DNA from: an uncultured Bacteroidales bacterium
Lineage (GTDB): Bacteria > Bacteroidota > Bacteroidia > Bacteroidales > Paludibacteraceae
NCBI GenBank assembly: GCA_900556095.1
Contig: USNU01000055.1
Coordinates: 1-8,231, forward strand
Direction: 5' to 3'
DNA: 8,231 bases
Shown: positions 1 to 5,556 of the stretch, piece after piece
Position numbering within the stretch: position 1 is the first letter of the stretch
Layout: each line of letters starts with the position of its first letter
Program-made: the position numbers and the translations under genes
Notes under the pieces: generated by a model
Told to the model about the DNA's origin: nothing
The model's database searches: none
What the model saw: the letters and a program-made list of their open reading frames with translations, nothing else

Positions 1-30
1 ACATCCACTCGGCATCCACCTGACTTTTCA

Positions 31-1041
31 TTACGCATTAAGGACACACCATCCGTGTGTATCCTCTGCGCGGCCGAATTGGATATCCTGCAAGGCGTGA
101 TACAATCGGCAACACACATCTCCGGGAGCAAGACCATATTCATATACGCGCGCAAGGTCGGGGTCGATAATCCGTGAGATGGGTGAAATTGCCGCCCCCG
201 TACCGCAGGATGCCGCCTCTTGCATATCTGCGAGTTCCTCCACAGGTATCTGCCGCTCCTCATAGCGGATGCCCAAGTCTCCGCAAAGGGTCATCAGGCT
301 GCGATTGGTGATGCTGGGCAAGATACTGTCGCTCTTGGGCGTGATATACACACCGTCTTTGACTCCAAAGAAATTCGCCCCGCCGCACTCGTCGATGTAT
401 TTATGTTCCCGCGAATCCAAAAACAGCACACCATAGCCCTGCTCATGCGCCGGCTCGGTAGCACGAAAAGACGAAGCATAGTTGCCTCCCACTTTGTACT
501 GCCCTGTACCAAACGGCGCGGCTCTGTCCACACGACGGTTGATAATAAACGGTGTTGTACCGAACCCACTCGGAAAATAGGGACCAATAGGTGTGGCAAG
601 ACACATAAACTCAAACTCATGTGCAGGCGACACACCCACTTTCGGAGTCGTACCAATCAGTATCGGACGGATATAGAGCGTCGCCCCCGTACCATACGGC
701 GGCAAATAATCGATGTTTTCCGCCACGCACAATTGTACCGCCTCCAAAAATTTTTCTTCGGGCAACGGCGCGATATACATCGACTTTGCCGAGTCTTGCA
801 AACGACGGGCATTCTCCTGCGGACGGAAGATACGCACTTGCCCGTCCACACCGCGGAAGGCTTTCAGCCCCTCGAATGCCTCCTGCGCATACTGCAACGC
901 CGTAGCCGCCGCATGGATGGAGATAAAGAAGTCATCTGTGGCATATACGTCTCCCCATTGCCCGTCCCGATACGAGCAACGCACTATCTTCGCACACTCG
1001 GTGTACGAAAAAGTCAGGTGTTTCCAATCTATATTTTTCAT
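31..1041 (-). CDS. ilvE: Branched-chain amino-acid aminotransferase
   Basis: Cytoplasmic PLP-dependent class IV aminotransferase that interconverts Leu, Ile and Val with their 2-oxo acids, using glutamate/2-oxoglutarate. The 336-residue protein is collinear with Bacteroides IlvE as I know it: an N-terminal MKNIDW, QEAFEGLKAFR at about 53-63, LYIRPILIGT at 122-131, the PLP lysine Lys183 in the GQYKVGGNY motif, the class IV signature around Glu218 (ECGGANFF), and a C-terminal DTHGW. The start is the ATG at 1041. The frame stays open upstream to a TTG at 1071, but that extension is encoded by a palindromic repeat and does not resemble the family. It is the last gene of the dapB-lepB-wbqC run, 48 bases after the wbqC-like stop. 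I see no separate Bacteroides-type promoter in that gap, so read-through from dapB is likely. The stop TAA is at 31-33; nothing is recognisable in bases 1-30. Confidence 0.95.
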   Translation of the reverse strand: MKNIDWKHLTFSYTECAKIVRCSYRDGQWGDVYATDDFFISIHAAATALQYAQEAFEGLKAFRGVDGQVRIFRPQENARRLQDSAKSMYIAPLPEEKFLEAVQLCVAENIDYLPPYGTGATLYIRPILIGTTPKVGVSPAHEFEFMCLATPIGPYFPSGFGTTPFIINRRVDRAAPFGTGQYKVGGNYASSFRATEPAHEQGYGVLFLDSREHKYIDECGGANFFGVKDGVYITPKSDSILPSITNRSLMTLCGDLGIRYEERQIPVEELADMQEAASCGTGAAISPISRIIDPDLARVYEYGLAPGDVCCRLYHALQDIQFGRAEDTHGWCVLNA

Positions 1042-1053
1042 AGACACTTTCGA

Positions 1054-1080
1054 CCTCCCCAACCCCTCCAAAGGAGGGGC
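1054..1080. repeat. C-rich palindromic repeat, copy 1 (half element)
   Basis: CCTCCCC, then AA, then a perfect 7-bp stem CCCCTCC / GGAGGGG around an AAA loop (1063-1079). It lies 12 bases upstream of the ilvE start codon. Read on the plus strand it matches one half of copy 2 (1119-1162) read on the minus strand, so the two copies are inverted relative to each other. There is no T tract after the stem on the minus strand, so it is not a classical terminator. It looks like a dispersed REP-type element of Bacteroidetes genomes. Confidence 0.7.
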
Positions 1081-1089
1081 TTACGGATT

Positions 1090-1674
1090 CTAATTGCTAC
1101 TTATTTTACCATTCTTTTCCTCCCCAACTCTGCAAGCCCCCTCTTTGAGGGGGTTGGGGGAGTTAAACAACTCGTCCAATATGCTGCGTCCGCTGCCGAA
1201 ACAGAGTTCCAAGTCCTGTCCCATCCAATCGGTGGTCGGTTGCAGGCTATAGCCGGCGATAGGTTTCATACTCCGGTTGAGCAGTTGCATTATCACTTCG
1301 TGCAACCCGTTGTTCAGATCTATCAGATATTTTGTTTCCCGCTCATAGAACGGGCGAAAATACTCTTCGAAATAATCGAAGTAAGGCGTTCTGCGATAGG
1401 CACTTACAAGAGAAATCCAGTGTTGGTGTTGCCAGCGTGTATGGTAACTGATTTCCACATCGCGCGTCAGTTGCTTGCTCTCTGTTTTCTTCACCGGCAC
1501 GGTCAGCGTCAGATGTCCATCGGGCGTGGTGATAGTACAACGATTGCGGTAGGTCTGCTTAGGAAAACTCTCCATCACCTCTATCCGCACCGCTTGCGGA
1601 TTTTGCAGATAAGTACGATACCAATCTACGGAACCGAGATAGGTAGTGGGCAAAATCAGATTATTGCACTGCAT
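1090..1674 (-). CDS. WbqC-like family protein with repeat-derived C-terminus
   Basis: A 194-residue protein resembling the WbqC-like family (PF08889), whose biochemical role is not established; the name comes from an O-antigen cluster gene. Features that fit are LPTTYLGSVDWYRTYL at 8-23, FPKQTYRNRCTI at 37-48, a following beta segment with LTVPVKK, and the HWISLVSAYRRTPYFDYFEEYF stretch typical of the family. I chose the ATG at 1674, which overlaps the end of lepB by 14 bases. An upstream TTG at 1683 adds only three residues. The last 24 residues (171-194, starting NSPNPLKEG) are encoded by the palindromic repeat at 1119-1162 and the bases beyond it, just after the SILDELF motif near the usual C-terminus. 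The native end has probably been replaced. The family call is fairly sure; the function is unknown. Confidence 0.8.
   Translation of the reverse strand: MQCNNLILPTTYLGSVDWYRTYLQNPQAVRIEVMESFPKQTYRNRCTITTPDGHLTLTVPVKKTESKQLTRDVEISYHTRWQHQHWISLVSAYRRTPYFDYFEEYFRPFYERETKYLIDLNNGLHEVIMQLLNRSMKPIAGYSLQPTTDWMGQDLELCFGSGRSILDELFNSPNPLKEGACRVGEEKNGKISSN
1119..1162. repeat. C-rich palindromic repeat, copy 2 (full element)
   Basis: A 44-base element with nested symmetry. The outer arms are CTCCCCAA (1120-1127) and TTGGGGGAG (1154-1162). The inner stem is CCCCCTC / GAGGGGG around TTT (1137-1153). It overlaps the 3' end of the wbqC-like reading frame and is translated there. It is inverted relative to copy 1, so 1054-1162 as a whole could fold into one long hairpin. 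Confidence 0.75.
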
Positions 1675-3031
1675 TCTTTCCAATCCTATTCCAGCGGATA
1701 TGTCCTTTGAACCACGGTTTGTCTTTCTCTATAGACAACCAGATAAATACCGGTCGCCCAACGATATGGTCTTCAGGCACAAAGCCCCAGTAGCGGCTAT
1801 CTGCCGAATTATGGCGATTGTCGCCCATCATCCAATAGTAGTCCATATCAAATGTATAGTCTTCGCCTATGTACATTGGCTTGAACTCGTAGGCTTCGGC
1901 AATACGTTTGTAGAGCCAATAGTTATCCTCGGTAATCCGCAAAGTCTCCCCCTTGCGCGGGATATAGATAGGTCCGTAGTTGTCGCGCGTCCACGTGGTA
2001 TGCCCGAGCGGATAGACGTCTCCGCCCTGTTGCTCAGGTTCGATGGTGATAGAGATGATATGCGGGTTCTTTGCCAACTCGTCGCGCATAGTCTCCGTGA
2101 GCGGAAAATAATAGACGCCCGGTTCCAAACGCCGACGATCGTCTTTGTTAATACCCACTTTCTCCAAATAGGTATCGGTCAGGATATGCCCGTCGGTTTG
2201 CACAAAATAGTTCAACTGCACGCCCTCACGGTGCGGCTCGGCTTCACCGTTGATATAAATCACATTATCTACGATTTGCAGCGTATCGCCCGGCGTGCCC
2301 ACACAGCGTTTCACATAGTTTTCACGCCTGTCCACGGGGCGCACCGTCAGTTCACCAAAGATGTCTGTGCGTTTTTCCACCACCTGTTTGCCATAGTAGT
2401 GGCACAATGTGTAGTAGTCAGGGTTCTGCATGCGGGTGCATACCGTATCACCTGCAGGGAAATTGAAGACTACGATATCGCCTTTCTCGGGTGTATCCCA
2501 TCCTGCCAGACGCTTGTAGTCCCAATGCGGTTTGCTGATGTAACTCTTGCCGCCGCCCAGCCACTGCGGGAACGTATGCTGCACCAACGGCATAGAGAGC
2601 GGCGTATTCGGTACACGCGCACCATAACTCATCTTACTCACATAGAGGAAATCCCCCACACGCAGACTCTTCTCAAGCGACGAAGACGGAATCTGGTAGT
2701 TCTGAAAGGTATAAAGATTGATGAAGTACACCGCAATGAGCGCGAACAGAATGGCGTCCACCCACGAGCAGACAGTATATAGCACTTTGTTTGCTTTCGG
2801 GTTCTCGGGTTCGCCTTTCGCGGCAGGCTTATAACGTTTCCACCAACTCCAATTGATATACTTGGTAGTAAAAACATCGAAAATAACAGGCAACAACACA
2901 AGCCAACCGAGACTTGCCCAATCGCCCCATGCCACCCACAGCACAAATGTGATATATATTGCACTCCACACGCCTGCGGCAATCCAACCGCGACGCGTTA
3001 CATTATGTATTCTTTCCTGAAAACTTTTCAT
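1661..3031 (-). CDS. lepB: Signal peptidase I (long Bacteroidetes type)
   Basis: Inner-membrane type I signal peptidase that removes signal peptides from exported proteins by a Ser-Lys dyad. Numbered from the ATG at 3031 (456 residues), there are three likely membrane segments at about 16-35, 41-54 and 90-109. The catalytic serine follows directly in QIPSSSLEKSL (Ser118). The general-base lysine is Lys241 in VKRCVGTPGD. The conserved box MGDNRHNSADSRYWGFV lies near 402-418, followed by VGRPVFIWLS. The protein is longer than E. coli LepB (about 324 residues), with extra sequence between the catalytic serine and lysine and between the lysine and the MGDNR box, as in other Bacteroidetes LepB proteins. 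The ATG lies 2 bases after the dapB stop, which suggests translational coupling. A TTG at 3037 would overlap dapB and add two residues. The end overlaps the wbqC-like gene by 14 bases. Confidence 0.95.
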   Translation of the reverse strand: MKSFQERIHNVTRRGWIAAGVWSAIYITFVLWVAWGDWASLGWLVLLPVIFDVFTTKYINWSWWKRYKPAAKGEPENPKANKVLYTVCSWVDAILFALIAVYFINLYTFQNYQIPSSSLEKSLRVGDFLYVSKMSYGARVPNTPLSMPLVQHTFPQWLGGGKSYISKPHWDYKRLAGWDTPEKGDIVVFNFPAGDTVCTRMQNPDYYTLCHYYGKQVVEKRTDIFGELTVRPVDRRENYVKRCVGTPGDTLQIVDNVIYINGEAEPHREGVQLNYFVQTDGHILTDTYLEKVGINKDDRRRLEPGVYYFPLTETMRDELAKNPHIISITIEPEQQGGDVYPLGHTTWTRDNYGPIYIPRKGETLRITEDNYWLYKRIAEAYEFKPMYIGEDYTFDMDYYWMMGDNRHNSADSRYWGFVPEDHIVGRPVFIWLSIEKDKPWFKGHIRWNRIGKNAVQ

Positions 3032-3033
3032 AT

Positions 3034-3732
3034 TCAACTATTCATTACTTCATCAAACGTATGGTATCCTGTCTTACCGATTATCCATTCGGCAGCCAAG
3101 ACCGCACCGAGTGCAAAGCCCTTGCGCGACTTTGCCGAATGGCTGATACAGAGCGTATCCACCTCGCTGTCCCACGTAACGGAATGTATGCCCGGCACCT
3201 CTCCCTCGCGGATGGAAGTGATTTTGACCTTCCCTACCTCCTCCGAAGGAGTGGTTGGGGAGGTCCTATTTATCTGTTCCGCCAGCGTTTTTGCCGTACC
3301 GCTCGGGGCATCCAGTTTATGCACGTGGTGCACCTCGGTGATACTCGGTGTATATTCGGGATAACGCTGCATTATCTTCGCCAACTGCCGGTTGATTGCA
3401 AACAGGATATTTACCCCTATGCTGTAGTTGCTCGACCAAACAAGGGCATTGGTAAATAAGAATTGAGAATTACGGATTATGAATTCATCCACATTCCAAC
3501 CCGTAGTGCCGCAGACTACAGGTTTGCCTTTGCTCCACGCACGGCGGATATTTTCTTCCGCTGTGGCGGGAGTGGTAAACTCGATTGCCACATCCGCCGC
3601 AGCAAACGCCTCGGAATCGAAATCCCGCAAATTATCTTTGTCAATAGTGCATATCACCTGATGCCCACGCTCTTGCGCCATTTCCTCGATGATATGCCCC
3701 ATTTTACCATATCCTATCAGTGCTATTTTCAT
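3034..3732 (-). CDS. dapB: 4-hydroxy-tetrahydrodipicolinate reductase
   Basis: Cytoplasmic NAD(P)H-dependent reductase of the diaminopimelate/lysine pathway. The 232-residue protein begins with a Rossmann motif, IGYGKMG (6-12). It has EFTTP at 51-55, CGTTGW at 74-79 and WSSNYSIGVN at 99-108. The active-site signature EVHHVHKLDAPSGTA (133-147) carries the catalytic His135 and Lys139, and REGEVPGIHSV follows at 175-185. It is somewhat short: the variable segment between AEQIN and REGEVPG is compressed, and residues about 156-168 are encoded by a C-rich palindromic repeat (3228-3263). A second stretch, residues 83-94, is encoded by AT-rich DNA resembling a dispersed repeat. Catalytic and cofactor motifs lie outside both, so it should be functional. 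The start ATG is at 3732, about 55 bases after a predicted transcription start. It is the first gene of the minus-strand cluster. Confidence 0.95.
   Translation of the reverse strand: MKIALIGYGKMGHIIEEMAQERGHQVICTIDKDNLRDFDSEAFAAADVAIEFTTPATAEENIRRAWSKGKPVVCGTTGWNVDEFIIRNSQFLFTNALVWSSNYSIGVNILFAINRQLAKIMQRYPEYTPSITEVHHVHKLDAPSGTAKTLAEQINRTSPTTPSEEVGKVKITSIREGEVPGIHSVTWDSEVDTLCISHSAKSRKGFALGAVLAAEWIIGKTGYHTFDEVMNS
3228..3263. repeat. C-rich palindromic repeat, copy 3, inside dapB
   Basis: On the dapB coding strand it begins CCTCCCCAACC, has a short CTCC / GGAG stem around TTC, and ends with a diverged closing arm. It is related to copies 1 and 2 (shared CTCCCCAACC followed by a C-rich palindrome). 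It is in frame and contributes roughly RTSPTTPSEEVGK (dapB residues 156-168) to a surface-variable part of the protein. The divergence of its arms suggests an old insertion under coding constraint. Confidence 0.65.
3451..3487. repeat. AT-rich repeat-like segment inside dapB
   Basis: The plus strand reads GGTAAATAAG, then alternating AATT-containing blocks (AATTGAGAATTACGG, then ATTATGAATTC). The sequence next to copy 2 at 1079-1110, read on the minus strand, shares GGTAAAATAAG and a following AATT/GAAT/CG pattern. AATT-rich blocks of this kind are common as dispersed sequence in Bacteroidetes genomes. Here the block encodes dapB residues of the DEFIIRNSQFLF stretch. The similarity is short and could be chance. 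Confidence 0.3.
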
Positions 3733-3791
3733 TATCCTTCCTATGTTGATTTACACTTTGTATGTCCAAACCGGAACACTCCAAATCCGCG

Positions 3792-3822
3792 CAAAGTTAC
3801 TGCTTTTTTCTGATATGTGCAA
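3792..3822 (-). promoter_or_regulatory. Promoter of the dapB-lepB-wbqC-ilvE cluster
   Basis: On the minus strand there is a -33 TTG (3820-3822), a 20-base spacer and a -7 box TAACTTTG (3792-3799). This is the TTG / TAnnTTTG arrangement described for the Bacteroides primary sigma factor. The spacer contains an uninterrupted A6 tract (3804-3809 on the complement). Transcription would start near 3787, leaving a leader of about 55 bases. The whole module closely matches the promoters at 5328-5358 and 5526-5556. Confidence 0.75.
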
Positions 3823-3925
3823 TAGGGTGCTCTTTTTACCATAACAACCCCATCAAAATCGGACAAGTCAAAGTAAAGACAAAAACGCCTTATGAATCAT
3901 TTAGCATCCAAACTCGTATGTATTG

Positions 3926-3947
3926 CCCTACCACTACCCTACCACTC
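3926..3947. repeat. 11-bp tandem duplication
   Basis: CCCTACCACTA is followed directly by CCCTACCACTC. It is over 100 bases upstream of the dapB promoter and has no evident role. Confidence 0.6.
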
Positions 3948-4029
3948 CTTTCTCTTATACCACTATTATACCTATTTTTTCTACCTGTGCGCCCAAGTAA
4001 CTATGCCCGTTTATTGTGCATACAACAGG

Positions 4030-4069
4030 CTATGCCGCAAGCGGCAAGACAGATGAAAGAAACAAAAAA
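4030..4069. repeat. Hairpin repeat, copy A
   Basis: CTATGCCGC, AA, GCGGCAAGA, then an A-rich tail containing GAAACAAAA. It closely matches copy B at 6406-6445 in sequence, order and length. The palindrome TGCCGC / GCGGCA is followed by A-rich rather than T-rich sequence on the plus strand, and no T tract follows it on the minus strand, so it is not a standard terminator on either side. It lies 27 bases beyond the stop of the hydrolase gene. Confidence 0.6.
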
Positions 4070-4095
4070 AGCAGAACGGTACAAAGACTCCCCTG

Positions 4096-5319
4096 TTAGA
4101 GCCAGACACCGAGGCCGAGGGAGACGAACTCGACTTTGGTCAAGTGGGCTTTCATTGTACCCTGGATAAACAAATGCCACGGAAGGCGATAACGGAGGGC
4201 TATTTGGGTATAAAGCCAGCCGTCCGGGTTGCCTGCAGAACCCGCACGGAGCAGGTCGTATTTATAGAATATACCTTTATTGAGCCGTCCGCTTTCCGCC
4301 AGACGGGCTTCGTCGGCGGGTTCAAGGTTCTTAACAGGGTCAAGCAAATAAACACCAAAATGAAAACCTGCCGTAAACTGTCCGACGACGAACTCGGGTT
4401 GCAGGCTGACACCCAAACGCCAGCAGTCGGCACCATTGGTACGAGCCGCAGCCAGATTGGTTTTATCAAAATAGGTACTGCGATAGATATACGCCCCATC
4501 GTAGAACACGTCCACTCCCCCACCCAACCGGAAGATTCGGTGCGCACGCCAATAAGCAGCAAGTTGCATTTCGCAGGCGAAGAAAGTTTGTTGGTCCCGA
4601 TAATAGACCTGCCTGCCGCCTGCCGCGAAAGCGAACTCCAGTTCCCAACGTTTTTTGAGTTCTGTTTTCCCCCTGGTTGTCGGTTGTATATTATGTTGCG
4701 GGGTATAGCGCACGCCTATGTCGCCCGCAAACATATTGTAGCCCGAATTGGGCTGCACCATACTGCCATTGCTGATATGGTACCACCCCGCAGAAACAGG
4801 AATACTCCACCCATGGCGGATAGGAAACTCCATATAAAATGCTTCGGGGAAATAGAAATTGAATACGCTGCCGATGCTCTTGTTGGCATTATTCAAGTCT
4901 TGGAAGAGGTGTTCCTTCGGGATGGTATTGCGATAGGTCTTAGTAACGAATGCGGCACCTATCCCGGGACGGAGTCCAAAGATAAAATGCGGGAGACGCA
5001 CAAGCGGAATATCCATAAAAGCGTATGGTGTAACGGCACTACCAAGGAGCATTTGATTACCCAGATACCAATAGCCGACCGCCACACCGAGCGAGGCATT
5101 ATTCCAATCATGCAAGGCACGCCAATCGGGGCGAAAAGCCACAGCGAACTCACCGCCCATAGACGGGCCCACCCATTGCCCTTTCTGAGCGAGCATATCG
5201 TCCACTTTGCCATCGGGCATGATTGCCCCCGCCCGAAAAGACAGACGATAGTCGGTATCCAACGCAAATAGCGAAAGACAGCCAAATAAGCAAGCCCATA
5301 TCACGATAAGCCGTTTCAT
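4096..5319 (-). CDS. PagL/acyloxyacyl hydrolase-like outer-membrane protein
   Basis: A 407-residue predicted outer-membrane beta-barrel. It has a signal peptide (MKRLIVIWACLFGCLSLFA, cleavage near 19/20), alternating aromatic/hydrophobic strands throughout, and a C-terminal strand ending VSLGLGVWL. The N-terminal half carries WYHISNG at 179-185, matching the His-x-Ser-Asn core of lipid A 3-O-deacylases (PagL; His126 and Ser128 in the Pseudomonas enzyme), so His181 and Ser183 are the likely catalytic pair. The role inferred is removal of an acyl chain from lipid A or a similar lipid in the outer membrane. It is about twice the length of PagL, and the C-terminal half (about 225-407) looks like a second, weakly similar barrel repeat. 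The start chosen is the ATG at 5319, which gives a clean signal peptide. The frame extends to a TTG at 5358, but that TTG is the -33 box of the promoter. It is a single gene with its own promoter. Substrate uncertain. Confidence 0.7.
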   Translation of the reverse strand: MKRLIVIWACLFGCLSLFALDTDYRLSFRAGAIMPDGKVDDMLAQKGQWVGPSMGGEFAVAFRPDWRALHDWNNASLGVAVGYWYLGNQMLLGSAVTPYAFMDIPLVRLPHFIFGLRPGIGAAFVTKTYRNTIPKEHLFQDLNNANKSIGSVFNFYFPEAFYMEFPIRHGWSIPVSAGWYHISNGSMVQPNSGYNMFAGDIGVRYTPQHNIQPTTRGKTELKKRWELEFAFAAGGRQVYYRDQQTFFACEMQLAAYWRAHRIFRLGGGVDVFYDGAYIYRSTYFDKTNLAAARTNGADCWRLGVSLQPEFVVGQFTAGFHFGVYLLDPVKNLEPADEARLAESGRLNKGIFYKYDLLRAGSAGNPDGWLYTQIALRYRLPWHLFIQGTMKAHLTKVEFVSLGLGVWL

Positions 5320-5327
5320 ACAGAGGG

Positions 5328-5358
5328 CAAAGGTACTGCTTTTTTGCGAGATACGCAA
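5328..5358 (-). promoter_or_regulatory. Promoter of the acyloxyacyl hydrolase-like gene
   Basis: On the minus strand: -33 TTG (5356-5358), a 20-base spacer with an A6 tract (5340-5345 on the complement), and -7 box TACCTTTG (5328-5335). Only 8 bases separate the -7 box from the ATG at 5319, so the transcript should have a leader of a few bases at most. An 8-bp tandem repeat, GACAGAAA twice (5366-5381, plus strand), sits just upstream. Confidence 0.75.
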
Positions 5359-5420
5359 CCGAGATGACAGAAAGACAGAAAATAGAGGCGTAGCGGCTTA
5401 TTCTATCAGGGCTGACGGCT

Positions 5421-5464
5421 GAATCACATAAGAATCACATAAGTTTAACATAAGTTTGACATAT
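5421..5464. repeat. Four-unit 11-bp direct repeat, candidate operator
   Basis: Four consecutive 11-base units: GAATCACATAA, GAATCACATAA, GTTTAACATAA, GTTTGACATAT. The first two are identical. All share G at position 1, T at position 4, AC at positions 6-7 and ATA at positions 8-10 of the unit. The array lies between two divergent promoters, 62 bases from the -33 of the frd promoter and 63 bases from the -33 of the hydrolase promoter. An 11-base period puts each unit on the same DNA face, as in the direct-repeat sites of OmpR/PhoB-type regulators. The regulator is unknown. Confidence 0.6.
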
Positions 5465-5525
5465 GCTTATCGGCACGAAAGCAAACGGAAATCAAGTGTT
5501 CCGCAGTTGGTGTTTGCGTATATAG

Positions 5526-5556
5526 TTGCGTATGTCAGAAAAAACTTGTAACTTTG
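5526..5556 (+). promoter_or_regulatory. Promoter of the fumarate reductase operon
   Basis: -33 TTG (5526-5528), a 20-base spacer with an A6 tract (5539-5544), and -7 box TAACTTTG (5549-5556). The predicted start is near 5560, giving a leader of roughly 130 bases before the ATG at 5694. TTGCGTAT occurs twice here (5514-5521 and 5526-5533), so the -33 region is partly duplicated 12 bases upstream. Confidence 0.75.

Larger units (their letters stand above)
3733..4095. other. Intergenic region upstream of dapB
   Basis: 363 bases without a credible gene between the dapB start and the stop of the acyloxyacyl hydrolase gene, both on the minus strand. It holds the dapB promoter (3792-3822), an 11-bp tandem duplication (3926-3947) and a hairpin repeat (4030-4069). 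The only long open frame across it (plus strand, 3762-4169) has low-complexity, basic composition, no family resemblance, and runs into the hydrolase gene, so I do not call it. No T-tract terminator is visible downstream of the hydrolase gene. Confidence 0.6.

Noticed and set aside
1042..1071. TTG start extending IlvE by ten residues
   Set aside because: The extension is encoded by the palindromic repeat; the family begins at the ATG at 1041.
220..1710. A 496-codon open frame on the plus strand across ilvE and the wbqC-like gene
   Set aside because: It is antisense to two well-supported genes, crosses the palindromic repeats, has histidine/arginine-rich shadow composition and no family resemblance.
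4030..4069. Rho-independent terminator for the hydrolase gene
   Set aside because: The hairpin is not followed by a T tract on the minus strand; the T-rich side precedes it in the direction of transcription.
4144..5271. A 375-codon plus-strand frame opposite the hydrolase gene
   Set aside because: It is a mirror of the coding frame; the minus-strand frame has a signal peptide, a PagL motif and a promoter.
5320..5358. TTG start extending the hydrolase by 13 residues
   Set aside because: The TTG is the -33 promoter box, and the extension would bury the signal peptide.
5421..5464. CRISPR array
   Set aside because: Units are 11 bases and directly abutting with no spacers.
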